NCBI GenBank assembly: GCA_017549815.1
Contig: JAFYNH010000092.1
Location: 1-64,000 of the forward strand
Direction: 5' to 3'
From: Selenomonadaceae bacterium
GTDB lineage: Bacteria; Bacillota; Negativicutes; Selenomonadales; Selenomonadaceae
DNA: 64,000 bases
Positions 53,679 to 63,299 of the stretch are shown piece after piece. Position numbers and translations under genes: made by a program. Numbering within the stretch: the stretch's first letter is position 1; every line of letters begins with the position of its first letter. The notes under the pieces are model-generated. The model had not been told where the DNA came from. It worked only from the letters and a program-made list of their open reading frames with translations, and searched no databases.

Positions 53679-56243
53679 TTGAACGACAAAAATTTAACGC
53701 CAATGATGGAGCAATATCAGGCGCAAAAATCGCAACACCCGAACGAACTTTTATTCTTTCGGCTCGGAGATTTCTTTGAAATGTTCAATGAGGACGCAGT
53801 TACAGCCTCTCAAGAACTCGGCTTGACTTTGACGCACCGTCAACAAGTCCCAATGTGCGGCGTGCCCGCTCAAGCCATTGAAAGTTATCTGCAAAAGCTC
53901 GTTGCCAAAAATTATCGCGTGGCAATCGTCGACCAAATCGGCGACCCGAAGGCTAAAGGCTTAACCGAACGCGCCCTAACTAAAATCGTTACGCCCGGTA
54001 CGATTCTGACTGAAGACGCCTTAACCGACGCCAATAATAATTATCTCGTGCTGGTTTTCGAGAGCGGAAACGAAATTTCTTTGGCTGGCGCGGATATTTC
54101 TACGGGCGAAATTTTCTATTCGCTTTACGACGGCGATAATCGCGAACAAAATCTTTTCGATGAACTTTATCGCCTCAATCCACATGAAATTTTACTTGCG
54201 GGCGAGCCGACTTTCCTAAAGCGGCTTAAAAGTTTCGCCGAGCTTAAGTTGGATAAATGCTCCTTTACTAAGCTTGACGACGTAAATATTTCCGATAAAA
54301 ATTTCTCCGCCCAACACTTTAGCGAAAATGACTTGCCCGCCGCTGAATCTGCCGCCGTCGCAGTAGAAAATCTTCTGCAGTATATTCACGCGACAGTCCG
54401 AACAGATTTAAATCATCTTTCCAAACTCACGCGTCTTGATTTGCGCAATCACTTAACCTTAGACGCCACTGCCTTAAAAAATCTCGAAGTCGTCCGAAAT
54501 CTGCGCGACGGCTCCAAGAAAGATACTCTCTTCGACGTGCTTGACTTTACTAAAACTCCGCTCGGTAATCGGCTCCTGCGTCGTTGGCTTGAAAGTCCGC
54601 TTATTGACGTTGCCGCCATAAATCGCCGCCTTGACGCTGTGGAGGAGCTTTTTAAAAATTTCACGACCCGTAAAAATCTGCGCGAGGCTCTTAAAAATAT
54701 TCGCGACTTTGAACGCCTTATGACTAAAATCGAAGTCGGCTCCGCCAATGCCCGCGACTTAATCGCCATAAAAGTTTCCATGTTCGCCCTGCCGACGATT
54801 GCCGAAACTCTTAAAGATGTCACTAGCGATATTTTAAAAGCTTGCCGCGACGGACTGGGCGATTTCTCCGCAGAGGCTGAACTTATCGATAAAGCTATCA
54901 GCGAAGACGCCTCCTTGTCCTTGCGCGACGGCGGACTTATTAAAAGCGGCTACAATGAGGAACTCGACAATCTCCGCCGCATTTCCACAGACCATAGCAC
55001 CTACCTGCAAGACTTTGAGGCAACGGAAAAAGCGCGGACGGGTATTCGTGCGCTTAAGGTCGGGTTTAATAAAGTTTTCGGTTACTATATAGAAATCGGC
55101 AAGAGCGGCGCGAGTAAAGTCCCCGATAATTATATTCGCAAGCAAACCCTTGTTAATGGCGAACGTTACATTACGTCAGAATTAAAAGATTTTGAAGTCA
55201 AAGTTCTCGGCTCGCAGGAAAGGCTTGTCAATCTCGAATATAATCTTTTTTGCGAAGTCCGCGACCGAATCAAGCAACGTCTGCCGCAAATTCAGGATAC
55301 CGCTAAAAGAATCGCGCTTATTGACGTTATCGCGAGTTTTGCCGAAGCCGCGCAGGTTCACAATTACACGCGCCCCGACCTTAACATTGACGGCAACATT
55401 GATATTCGCGACGGGCGGCATCCGCTGGTTGAGAGGATTTTGACGAGCAGTTTATTTGTTCCGAACGACACGAGCCTTGCGCCGAATCGTTGCGCCATGA
55501 TGATTATTACCGGGCCAAATATGGCGGGCAAGTCAACTTATATGCGGCAAGTTGCGCTGTTGACGTTGATGACGCAGGCGGGCAGTTTTATTCCGGCGTC
55601 GAGCGCGAATATTTCTCCTGTCGACAGGATTTTTACACGAATCGGCGCGAGTGATGACTTAGTAAGCGGGCAATCAACTTTTATGGTTGAAATGAACGAA
55701 GTCGCGCAGATTTTAAAATTCGCAACCGATAAGAGCTTGATTATTCTTGATGAAGTCGGGCGCGGCACTTCGACCTTCGACGGCATGAGCATTGCCCGCG
55801 CAGTTATCGAATACATTGATAAAAAAATTCGCGCCAAAACTCTTTTCGCCACGCATTATCATGAGCTGACCGATTTAGCCGATACATCTGCGCGGATAGA
55901 AAATTTTTGCGTCGCAGTCAAGGAGCGCGGGAGCGAAGTAATTTTTTTACGGCGAATCAAGCAAGGCGGCGCGGATAAATCATACGGAATACAAGTTGCC
56001 AAGCTTGCAGGGTTGCCAAAGTCGGTTATGAAACGCGCCGAAGAAATTTTAAAGTCAATGGAAAATGCCGAGCCTGTGCGCCCCGTAGTAAGCAAAAAAA
56101 ATTCCTCGCAATCGCCAGACTTATTCGCAATGCAGGGAATGAAAGATTTACTTGCTTTGGACGTGCCGAGCTTGACGCCGATTGAGGCAATGGCTAAACT
56201 TTACGAGTTGCAACAACGCGCTCGAAAGGAACTCGGCGAATGA
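53679..56243 (+). CDS. mutS: DNA mismatch repair protein MutS
   Basis: Mismatch recognition ATPase of 854 residues. The mismatch-binding motif is FFRLGDFFEMF near residue 26, the Walker A is TGPNMAGKSTYMRQ and the Walker B is LIILDEVGRGTSTFDG. Start is a TTG with AGAGGTGAG upstream. The stop overlaps the next ORF (ATGA). mutL is not in the window. Confidence 0.97.
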   Translation: MNDKNLTPMMEQYQAQKSQHPNELLFFRLGDFFEMFNEDAVTASQELGLTLTHRQQVPMCGVPAQAIESYLQKLVAKNYRVAIVDQIGDPKAKGLTERALTKIVTPGTILTEDALTDANNNYLVLVFESGNEISLAGADISTGEIFYSLYDGDNREQNLFDELYRLNPHEILLAGEPTFLKRLKSFAELKLDKCSFTKLDDVNISDKNFSAQHFSENDLPAAESAAVAVENLLQYIHATVRTDLNHLSKLTRLDLRNHLTLDATALKNLEVVRNLRDGSKKDTLFDVLDFTKTPLGNRLLRRWLESPLIDVAAINRRLDAVEELFKNFTTRKNLREALKNIRDFERLMTKIEVGSANARDLIAIKVSMFALPTIAETLKDVTSDILKACRDGLGDFSAEAELIDKAISEDASLSLRDGGLIKSGYNEELDNLRRISTDHSTYLQDFEATEKARTGIRALKVGFNKVFGYYIEIGKSGASKVPDNYIRKQTLVNGERYITSELKDFEVKVLGSQERLVNLEYNLFCEVRDRIKQRLPQIQDTAKRIALIDVIASFAEAAQVHNYTRPDLNIDGNIDIRDGRHPLVERILTSSLFVPNDTSLAPNRCAMMIITGPNMAGKSTYMRQVALLTLMTQAGSFIPASSANISPVDRIFTRIGASDDLVSGQSTFMVEMNEVAQILKFATDKSLIILDEVGRGTSTFDGMSIARAVIEYIDKKIRAKTLFATHYHELTDLADTSARIENFCVAVKERGSEVIFLRRIKQGGADKSYGIQVAKLAGLPKSVMKRAEEILKSMENAEPVRPVVSKKNSSQSPDLFAMQGMKDLLALDVPSLTPIEAMAKLYELQQRARKELGE

Positions 56244-57052
56244 TTAGAATTTTAAAAGGTTTACTCGGTTTGATTCGCGACCTCATTGTCAACAGAAATC
56301 TTTTATGGCAGATGACGCGCCGCGACTTCAAGCAACGATATATCAGCTCCTATCTAGGGATTTTGTGGGCGTTTATTCAACCGACCGTCACGATTTTTAT
56401 TTTCTGGTTCGTCTTCCAAGTCGGCTTTAAATCGGTGCCCGTCAACAATTTCCCGTTTATCCTGTGGCTGGTTTGCGGAATGTTCCCTTGGTTTTTCCTC
56501 AGCGAAAGTATTTTAAGCGCGACGAATTCGGTTATCGAAAGTTCCTTCCTCGTCAAGAAAATCGTCTTCCGCGTAGAACTCCTGCCCATTGTAAAAATTA
56601 TGTCCGCGCTAGTCGTGCACAGCTTTTTTATCGTCGTGTTGTTCGCAATGTTCGCGGCTTATGGTTATCCACCTTCGATTTACAACCTGCAAATAATTTA
56701 TTATCTGTTCGCGATGATTTGCTTATCATTGGGGCTGGGCTGGCTGACGAGTTCGCTAACGGTTTTTATGCGCGACATTGGGCAATTCGTCGCTATGATG
56801 TTGCAATTCGGCTTTTGGGGTACGCCGATTTTCTGGAACTTGAAATCAATCCCCGAACAATTTCACGCCGTGATAAAATTAAATCCTGCTTATTATTTAG
56901 TTGAAGGCTATCGGCAGAGTTTTATTTTTAAGGAATGGTTTTGGGAGCATATGCCGTTGACGATTTATTTTTGGCTGGTGACGGCGGCGATTATGATTCT
57001 TGGTGCGTGGTGTTTTAAAAAGTTGCGCCCGCATTTCGCCGACGTGTTATGA
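56240..57052 (+). CDS. ABC-2 type polysaccharide exporter permease
   Basis: A 270-residue permease with six predicted helices, similar to Wzm/TagG-type exporters of O-antigen or teichoic acids (QMTRRDFKQRYISSYLGILW at the N-terminus and FWGTPIFWNL later). Such permeases need an ATPase (Wzt/TagH), normally the next gene, but here a terminator follows. It overlaps mutS by 4 bases, an unusual pairing. Confidence 0.88.
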   Translation: MIRILKGLLGLIRDLIVNRNLLWQMTRRDFKQRYISSYLGILWAFIQPTVTIFIFWFVFQVGFKSVPVNNFPFILWLVCGMFPWFFLSESILSATNSVIESSFLVKKIVFRVELLPIVKIMSALVVHSFFIVVLFAMFAAYGYPPSIYNLQIIYYLFAMICLSLGLGWLTSSLTVFMRDIGQFVAMMLQFGFWGTPIFWNLKSIPEQFHAVIKLNPAYYLVEGYRQSFIFKEWFWEHMPLTIYFWLVTAAIMILGAWCFKKLRPHFADVL

Positions 57053-57059
57053 AAACGAA

Positions 57060-57089
57060 AAAGCCCTCGTACTCGGCGGGGGCTTTTTT
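57060..57089 (+). terminator. Rho-independent terminator
   Basis: AAAGCCC/GGGCTTT stem, with additional pairing in the loop, followed by Ts, directly after the ABC permease gene. Confidence 0.85.
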
Positions 57090-57108
57090 GTATTGCAAAG
57101 CTAAAAAA

Positions 57109-57471
57109 TTATTCTTCGGTGTAGAAGGAAATGACGTTGCCGAAACGCAGACGGGGCGGACGAATGCCTTTGACAGCGATTTGACCGGGCATAGTTGCTT
57201 CACCGTTGACGACGATTGTGCAATGCCCTTCAGAACGAATATTCTTGTTGACCGCGTCGCCAACAAAGACAACCTCGAATTCGCTCTTGCCGACTTTGAG
57301 CTTATCACCGACAGCGATGTCAGCCGCCAATTCTGCGACCGTGTGTTCGACAACCATATCTTTCAGAGCCGGACGAATTTTTTCGTTCATGATGATGAAA
57401 CTGCTGTTGCTCTCAAGATAGGTCACGGCGTCTTTGCCGATGTCCGTCATTTTTACTTCGTATTTAATCAT
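57109..57471 (-). CDS. PTS glucitol/sorbitol-type EIIA protein
   Basis: A 120-residue protein matching the EIIA-Gut (SrlB) family over its length: VEHTVAEL with a candidate phospho-histidine, VVFVGDAVNKNIRSEGHCTI and ISF near the end. In a sorbitol PTS it carries phosphate to EIIB-Gut, but no EIIB/EIIC-Gut gene is nearby. It may serve a distant locus or a regulatory role. AAGGAGGT precedes the ATG. Confidence 0.78.
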   Translation of the reverse strand: MIKYEVKMTDIGKDAVTYLESNSSFIIMNEKIRPALKDMVVEHTVAELAADIAVGDKLKVGKSEFEVVFVGDAVNKNIRSEGHCTIVVNGEATMPGQIAVKGIRPPRLRFGNVISFYTEE

Positions 57472-57493
57472 TTAAATCGACCTCCTTGCGCGA

Positions 57494-57522
57494 ATAATAT
57501 CAAACTGCGTCGAAATATTCAA
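57494..57522 (-). promoter_or_regulatory. Promoter for the EIIA gene
   Basis: On the - strand TTGAAT and TATTAT are 17 bp apart, about 23 bp before the ATG. Confidence 0.55.
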
Positions 57523-57534
57523 GAAAAATTTGCT

Positions 57535-57563
57535 TTGACATTGAGATTTGCGCGTTATAAAAT
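57535..57563 (+). promoter_or_regulatory. Promoter for hisG
   Basis: TTGACA and TAAAAT are 17 bp apart, 28 bp before the start. It is divergent from the EIIA promoter. Confidence 0.6.
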
Positions 57564-57590
57564 CTGCGCATTTGAACGGAGGGAAATAAT

Positions 57591-58241
57591 TTGGACGAAA
57601 AAGATTTTATAACGATAGCCTTGCCGAAGGGAAAACTTTTCGGATTATCGGCGGAGCTTTTAAAGAAAGTCGGCTGGACAGCTGAAGGACTTCATGAAAA
57701 GTCACGCAAACTGATAATCACGAACGAAGAGGCGCGGCTGAAATTCATCATAACGAAAACTGCTGACGTTCCTACTTACGTTGAATATGGCGCGGCGGAC
57801 ATTGGCATTATCGGCAAGGACGTTATCCTTGAGTCGGGCAAGGACGTTTACGAACTTTTAGATTTGGGCTTTGGCAAATGTCATTTGATGATGGCAGTTC
57901 CTAAGGATAAGCGTCGCCCGCGCTTTGAAGATTATAACTATACTCGCGTAGCCACGAAATTTCCGCGCATTGCCGAACAATTTTTTGCCGCGCAGGGAAT
58001 GCAAATGGAATATATCAAGCTGAACGGCTCGATTGAACTTGCGCCGATAATCGGCATGTCGGAGAGTATCGTTGACATTGTGGAGACGGGCACGACGCTC
58101 CGCGAAAATAATCTTGTAGAAATTGTTACGATAATGGACGCGACGGCTCGCCTTATCGCAAATCGTGTAAGTTATAAATTGAAGTTCGATCGGATAAATT
58201 CTCTCGTCGAAGAGCTTTCAAAGTTAGTCGCGCTTAAATAA
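57591..58241 (+). CDS. hisG: ATP phosphoribosyltransferase, short form
   Basis: First enzyme of histidine synthesis. At 216 residues it is the HisG-S form lacking the C-terminal regulatory domain, which needs HisZ for activity. Motifs: [42 protein letters not shown] with [14 protein letters not shown] start behind GGAGGG. No other his gene is in the window. Its 3' end overlaps ugd by 18 bases. Confidence 0.94.
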   Translation: MDEKDFITIALPKGKLFGLSAELLKKVGWTAEGLHEKSRKLIITNEEARLKFIITKTADVPTYVEYGAADIGIIGKDVILESGKDVYELLDLGFGKCHLMMAVPKDKRRPRFEDYNYTRVATKFPRIAEQFFAAQGMQMEYIKLNGSIELAPIIGMSESIVDIVETGTTLRENNLVEIVTIMDATARLIANRVSYKLKFDRINSLVEELSKLVALK

Positions 58242-59462
58242 ATCTCGCGTGTAAACTTTATCCTTAACGTCATCAAGGGCGGGTTCATAGCGATTGGCGA
58301 TAATGCAACGGCTTAAGCGTTTGAATTCGTCGGGGTTATTGACGATGCGACTTCCAAAGAAAGTTGAACCGTCGGGAAGCGAAGGCTCATAGACGATAAC
58401 AGTTGCGCCCTTCGCCTTGATTCGTTTCATAATCCCTTGAATCGACGATTGGCGGAAATTGTCGCTACCAGTTTTCATAGCGAGTCGCCACACGCCGATA
58501 ATAACTTCTCCTTCGCGCTTGGCAGAAAAATTTTCACTGCCCGTATAAGCTCCCGAAATTTCAAGGACGCGCTCGGCGATAAAGTCTTTGCGGGTGCGGT
58601 TGCTGTTGACGATAGCCTCAATCAGATTTTCGGGCACGTCTTGATAATTCGCCAAAAGTTGTTTGGTATCTTTGGGCAAGCAGTAGCCGCCGTAGCCGAA
58701 AGACGGATTGTTATACTGGTCACCGATTCGCGGGTCGTAGCAAACGCCTTTGATAATGTCCTGCGCGTTGAGATTTTTAATTTCGGCGTAGGTGTCGAGT
58801 TCGTTGAAGTAGGCGACGCGCAACGCAAGATAAGTATTGGCGAAGAGCTTAACCGCCTCCGCCTCAGTCGTTCCCATGATAAGCGTGGGAATATTTTTTT
58901 TGACTGCGCCCTCCTGCAAAAGTTTTGCGAATTCATTAGCGGCGGCAACCTGCGCGGGTTCGTCAAGATTTGTACCGACAATAATACGCGACGGATAAAG
59001 ATTATCGTAAAGGGCTTTGGATTCGCGCAGGAATTCTGGACTGAATAAAATTTTATCGGTGGAATAAGTTTCCCGCGCAGATTTGACAAAGCCGACAGGA
59101 ATTGTACTTTTGATAACCATGAACGCCTTAGAGTCGCTAGCCAAAACATTTTCGATAACGGCTTTAACGGCGGAGGTATCAAAAAAATTTTTCTTCGGGT
59201 CGTAATTGGTCGGGACGGCGATAATCACGAAGTCAGCCGCCGCATAAGCAGATTTAGCGTCGGTTGTCGCCGTAAGGTCAAGTTCGCGTTCGGCAAAAAA
59301 TTTCTCAATGTATTCGTCGCGAATGGGCGATTGGCGATTATTGACTGCCGCAACTCTTTCTTCCGAGATGTCGACAGCGAACACTTTATTATTTTGCGCG
59401 AGCAAAGTCGCCATAGAAAGTCCGACGTAACCAAGTCCCGCGACCGCTATTGTTTTTTTCAA
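58224..59462 (-). CDS. ugd: UDP-glucose 6-dehydrogenase
   Basis: NAD-dependent oxidation of UDP-glucose to UDP-glucuronate, an envelope-polymer precursor. The 412-residue protein starts [20 protein letters not shown], and the catalytic cysteine is in [14 protein letters not shown]; the [15 protein letters not shown] segment fits the short Ugd/HasB group. A related UDP-sugar dehydrogenase activity cannot be excluded. TTG start with AGGAGGAG upstream. Confidence 0.9.
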   Translation of the reverse strand: MKKTIAVAGLGYVGLSMATLLAQNNKVFAVDISEERVAAVNNRQSPIRDEYIEKFFAERELDLTATTDAKSAYAAADFVIIAVPTNYDPKKNFFDTSAVKAVIENVLASDSKAFMVIKSTIPVGFVKSARETYSTDKILFSPEFLRESKALYDNLYPSRIIVGTNLDEPAQVAAANEFAKLLQEGAVKKNIPTLIMGTTEAEAVKLFANTYLALRVAYFNELDTYAEIKNLNAQDIIKGVCYDPRIGDQYNNPSFGYGGYCLPKDTKQLLANYQDVPENLIEAIVNSNRTRKDFIAERVLEISGAYTGSENFSAKREGEVIIGVWRLAMKTGSDNFRQSSIQGIMKRIKAKGATVIVYEPSLPDGSTFFGSRIVNNPDEFKRLSRCIIANRYEPALDDVKDKVYTRDLFKRD

Positions 59463-59487
59463 AATTTATCTCCTCCTTAATGCGGCA

Positions 59488-59516
59488 AGGTTAGCAAAAA
59501 ATTTTTCGTCTGTCAA
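59488..59516 (-). promoter_or_regulatory. Promoter for ugd
   Basis: On the - strand a perfect TTGACA is 17 bp from a weak -10 (TAACCT), about 26 bp before the start. Confidence 0.45.
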
Positions 59517-59550
59517 AAAAAGTAGTACAATCTGCGCGGGAGTGATGATA

Positions 59551-59997
59551 ATGATTAAGCAGAAAAAAACTGCGCTGGCAAAGGCGACGGAGTTATTGGC
59601 GAATCAAGAGCAAAGTTCGGCGGTTTTGAAAAGAAAATTACTCGCCCGAAAATATGACGCGAACGAAGTCGACGCCGCGATTGATAAGCTTAAACAGTAC
59701 AATTACCTTGACGACGAGGAAATTTGCCGACAACAGTTTGAAAATTTTTATGCGGAGGGCAAGCTTAGCCTTCGGCAGATTTTAGTTAAATTGATTCAGC
59801 GCGGCTTTGACAAAGATTTTATCGAACAGCTTATCCCTGACGATTGCGAAGAACACGATTTAAGCATTGCGGAGAAATTGCTTGCTAAAAAATTTACTCA
59901 AAAAAATTTCGACAAGGCTAAGGCGTGGCAATTCTTATCGTCGCGGGGCTTTGACGGCGAAATTATTTCTGCGGCGATTGAAAGATTTTTGTCGTAA
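59551..59997 (+). CDS. recX: Regulatory protein RecX
   Basis: RecA-modulating protein of 148 residues made of three-helix repeats: ATELLANQEQSSAVLKRKLL, then YNYLDDEEICRQQFENF, and the C-terminal KAWQFLSSRGFDGEIISAAI. The ATG at 59551 lies 8 bases after GGGAG; a GTG at 59542 and an ATG at 59545 are in frame. A TACAAT at 59525 could be its -10. recA is not in the window. Confidence 0.9.
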   Translation: MIKQKKTALAKATELLANQEQSSAVLKRKLLARKYDANEVDAAIDKLKQYNYLDDEEICRQQFENFYAEGKLSLRQILVKLIQRGFDKDFIEQLIPDDCEEHDLSIAEKLLAKKFTQKNFDKAKAWQFLSSRGFDGEIISAAIERFLS

Positions 59998-60030
59998 AGA
60001 TATAATTGTCAACAGAAAGGTGGTGACGAT

Positions 60031-61842
60031 TTGAATCGACAATTTTACGACAACGAACGCGAGATTGACCTTGCCGAACAAAAAATGTTGCATAACCGCG
60101 AGAAAAGAATTGTTATCGCCCGCTCGGTAATTTTCTTGGCGGCGGTTGCAAGCTTTGCGCTCGGCTGGGATTTCAACGTCCATTACTGCTACATAATCGC
60201 GGCAATCTTGGTGATGATTTTTATTCGGCTCATGAATTATCACGACTACTTGAAGCACAGGAAAAAATTTTTGAAGAGCCGCCTCGCCGTAGTGAATTCC
60301 TATATTGCGCGGGCTAAGGGCACGTGGCGCAAACGTTCCAACGACGGCAGTATTTATCTCAAGAACGGTCGCCCGCAAGACGTTGACTTACACATTTTCG
60401 GCGAAGGCTCAATCTTCCAATATATCTGCGCGGCTCGAACTAAACGCGGAAGGGATTTATTGGCGGAGGCTTTCAATCCCGAACCGCCAGACTTTAACGC
60501 CGTCATGAATCGTCAACGTGTTAGGAATCGGCAACGCGGAGTAGCAGAACTTTTACAACGACCGCGACTTTCACTTGACCTTGAAGCTTATGCGCGGCTC
60601 ATGCCCGATAATCACGACACTAGCGAATTAATCGTCAGCGTGGAAGAAGAATTGCCGCCGCTCGGAAAAGTTTATTATCTGCGCTTTATCATGCCGGCAA
60701 TCTTGATTTTGTCGTGCGTCTTGGCGTGGTTCGGGATTGTAGATGAACTCGCGCCGCTGTTCGTCATAATGTTTTCGCTGATAATCTCAATCGCCGCCAT
60801 GCCCGCCATAAATGAATTGCTCGCGCCGCTCAAAATCATTTCAAAAGAACTTAGACTTTATCGCGCAATCTTCGAGCGGATTGAATCAACAAATTTTATG
60901 TCGATAAGATTAACAACCATTCGCGATATTTTAACTGACGAAATGTCCGCCGCGCAGAAATTGAAGGAATTGGCTTTATTGGTCGACGCGGCAGACGGCA
61001 GACATAATCCGATATTTTTTATCTTTGGCAACGGAATATTCTTGGCAGATTTCTTTTTGGCGACTTCGTTCATGAAGTGGCGGAACGACGCGGCAGGGCA
61101 TTTAAGAACGTGGCTTGATGTCTTCGCGGAGATGGAAGTTTTAATTTCGCTGGCGTCAATCGGTCAAACGCGCACGACTTATTGTTTCCCGACTTTTTAC
61201 GAGGAAGAAGAGCCGCATATAAAGATTGAGGGCTTAAAGAGTTTGCTTGTTGCGGAAGATAAAGCCGTTCCAAACGACGTTGAGTTATGGGCGGGCACAA
61301 CGATAATCACGGGCGCGAACATGTCGGGCAAGACGACTTGGATTAGGACACTTGCCGCCGCCGTGATTTTGGCTTATACGGGTGCTCCAGTTTGCGCCAA
61401 GAGTTTTTCGGTAAGTCTGTTAGCGGTGATGACTTCGATTAGGGTTAATGACGACCTAAGTCAAGGCGTCTCGACTTTTTACGCGGAACTTTTGCGGATT
61501 AAATCTATGATTGAATACACGGAAAAGAAATTGCCTATGCTCGCCTGTATCGACGAAATTTTTAAGGGGACGAATGTCAATGACCGCGTTATCGGCGCGA
61601 AAGAGGCTATTCGCCGCTTGACTAACGACAGGAGCATTACGATTGTAACGACGCATGACTTCCAACTTTGCGATATGGTTTCCGAGAGTAGCAAAATTTC
61701 TAATGCGCACTTTGAAGAATATTACGAGAACGACGAGATTAAATTTGATTTCAAACTGCGCAAGGGCAGGACGCATACGACGAACGCGAAATATCTTTTA
61801 CGAATGGCGGGTATCTTGCCGCCCGAGGAAGTTCAGAAATAA
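60031..61842 (+). CDS. Membrane-bound MutS-family ATPase
   Basis: A 603-residue protein with two N-terminal helices (about residues 27-67), another pair (about 215-265), a MutS-like helical core and a C-terminal ATPase domain. Walker A is TGANMSGKTTWIRTLA, the signature region is DDLSQGVSTFYAEL, and Walker B is LACIDEIFKGTN. It lacks the MutS mismatch-binding domain and the MutS2 Smr domain. Its role is unknown. TTG start behind AAAGGTGGTGA. Confidence 0.85.
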   Translation: MNRQFYDNEREIDLAEQKMLHNREKRIVIARSVIFLAAVASFALGWDFNVHYCYIIAAILVMIFIRLMNYHDYLKHRKKFLKSRLAVVNSYIARAKGTWRKRSNDGSIYLKNGRPQDVDLHIFGEGSIFQYICAARTKRGRDLLAEAFNPEPPDFNAVMNRQRVRNRQRGVAELLQRPRLSLDLEAYARLMPDNHDTSELIVSVEEELPPLGKVYYLRFIMPAILILSCVLAWFGIVDELAPLFVIMFSLIISIAAMPAINELLAPLKIISKELRLYRAIFERIESTNFMSIRLTTIRDILTDEMSAAQKLKELALLVDAADGRHNPIFFIFGNGIFLADFFLATSFMKWRNDAAGHLRTWLDVFAEMEVLISLASIGQTRTTYCFPTFYEEEEPHIKIEGLKSLLVAEDKAVPNDVELWAGTTIITGANMSGKTTWIRTLAAAVILAYTGAPVCAKSFSVSLLAVMTSIRVNDDLSQGVSTFYAELLRIKSMIEYTEKKLPMLACIDEIFKGTNVNDRVIGAKEAIRRLTNDRSITIVTTHDFQLCDMVSESSKISNAHFEEYYENDEIKFDFKLRKGRTHTTNAKYLLRMAGILPPEEVQK

Positions 61843-61848
61843 AAAAAC

Positions 61849-61875
61849 CGCTCGGCTTACGTCGGGCGATTTTCT
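61849..61875 (+). terminator. Weak terminator after the MutS-like gene
   Basis: A 6-bp stem (CGCTCG/CGGGCG, one G-T pair) is followed by a T-rich stretch, between convergent genes. Confidence 0.5.
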
Positions 61876-61889
61876 TTGATAAATAAAAT

Positions 61890-63290
61890 TCATTTGTCTT
61901 TATTAAGTATTTTAGCCACAATAATAATCCCAGTAATTAAACCAATAGGACCGAATAATATTGTACCTGCAATAATCGTCAGAATGATAAATAACCATTC
62001 TGTGAAATTTATTTTTGGCTTGTCAATAATTTTTTCCCATTCATCTAATCTTTTTCTAGCAAAAGCAATCAATTCGGGATCGTCGGATTTTTTGGCAAAA
62101 TACAAAGCAGCTTGGAAAAATTCATATGATTTTTGAGGATATTCCGTCCATGTTGTCGCTACAGCAATTCTGAGATAAATGATAGCACATAAACCATTTA
62201 AAATTTTTTGCTCGTCAGATGTATAACCTTTAAGATTAAGAACTCGTTTCAAAGTTTTCTCGTGTACGTCCCTAAATTGTTCATGATAAAATTTTAAATT
62301 TGATTTCTCAAAACCTTTTTCAAAATGAATTTCGTTGTCTATTGAATTTATAATCGATTCCAATGTTCTTTTTGTTTCGAGGAATTTTTTATTCGGGTGG
62401 CGTGTCTTTTCTTCCTCCAAAAGTCTATTTTGTTTTTCAAGAAAATTTATGTCCTCATGAATTTTTTCTGCGAGCGTCGGCAGGTATGAAAAATTTTCTT
62501 CAAGAATTTTAGCGATTTTAAGTGGATAATCGATTAAATTTTTCTCGTTGAATATTTTTATTGCCACGCTACGGACTTCATAGAATATTCTTTCGGTTTC
62601 ATGAAAATTTGCTGTTCCTATTACAAGCGACATTTTATCCAAAGGTTTTCTCGCCGCGCAGAAATTTTTAATTATCGGCTCCGCCTCATAAAGAAATTGA
62701 GAAAATTCTCCCTTGAACTGGAATTTAATTTTGCCAAGTTCCACGATCTTTTTATCCGCTTCATCGAAGAGCGTATTCATTTCTAATCGATAACCCTCGA
62801 AAAAATCTTCAACAATTACCCCGAAGTCACCATTAAGATTATCGGCAATATCGGTAGCAAGCCTTATTCTACCGTCGCGAGTCATATCATTTAGAATGCC
62901 TTGTATTTTTTCGCGAATGTCATAGCGAATATCTTTCAGCTCGGATTTTACCGCAGTGGTGTCTTGGACAATTGGAAATTTCGACTTAGCCCGCGCAGAA
63001 TTAATTTGTTCGCAAATAATTTTGGGATTTTGAGCCGAAAATTTTTCGTCAATCCTTGAGAGATTATAAATATTAAAATCATTGAAAATATCATCGCCGA
63101 CAATTTTCCAAACCTCCGCCGCAATTCTTTTCTTTGGATTGAGTAAAATCGTCCGCGCTTGTTCAAAAATTTCTTCGCGGTCGGGATTCTCGAAGGATAA
63201 TTCGTCAGTCTGTTCGTTAATAGTTTCCTTCGTGTCGTAAATAGAAACTTTCAGGACGTGGAAAGGATTTTCTTCAAAAGTCAAAGTCAT
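61890..63290 (-). CDS. J-domain-like protein with C-terminal membrane helices
   Basis: A 466-residue protein. The N-terminus (ENPFHVLKVSIYDTKETI, then EQARTILLNPKKRIAAEVWK) resembles a degenerate J domain without the HPD motif. A long charged helical region (about 110-420) includes a coiled coil (about 290-330), and two membrane helices end the protein (TEWLFIILTIIAGTILFG and the next). It starts 10 bp after the partial gene upstream, so the two are likely one operon. A chaperone-linked role is inferred only. Confidence 0.6.
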   Translation of the reverse strand: MTLTFEENPFHVLKVSIYDTKETINEQTDELSFENPDREEIFEQARTILLNPKKRIAAEVWKIVGDDIFNDFNIYNLSRIDEKFSAQNPKIICEQINSARAKSKFPIVQDTTAVKSELKDIRYDIREKIQGILNDMTRDGRIRLATDIADNLNGDFGVIVEDFFEGYRLEMNTLFDEADKKIVELGKIKFQFKGEFSQFLYEAEPIIKNFCAARKPLDKMSLVIGTANFHETERIFYEVRSVAIKIFNEKNLIDYPLKIAKILEENFSYLPTLAEKIHEDINFLEKQNRLLEEEKTRHPNKKFLETKRTLESIINSIDNEIHFEKGFEKSNLKFYHEQFRDVHEKTLKRVLNLKGYTSDEQKILNGLCAIIYLRIAVATTWTEYPQKSYEFFQAALYFAKKSDDPELIAFARKRLDEWEKIIDKPKINFTEWLFIILTIIAGTILFGPIGLITGIIIVAKILNKDK

Positions 63291-63299
63291 TCCACCGCC

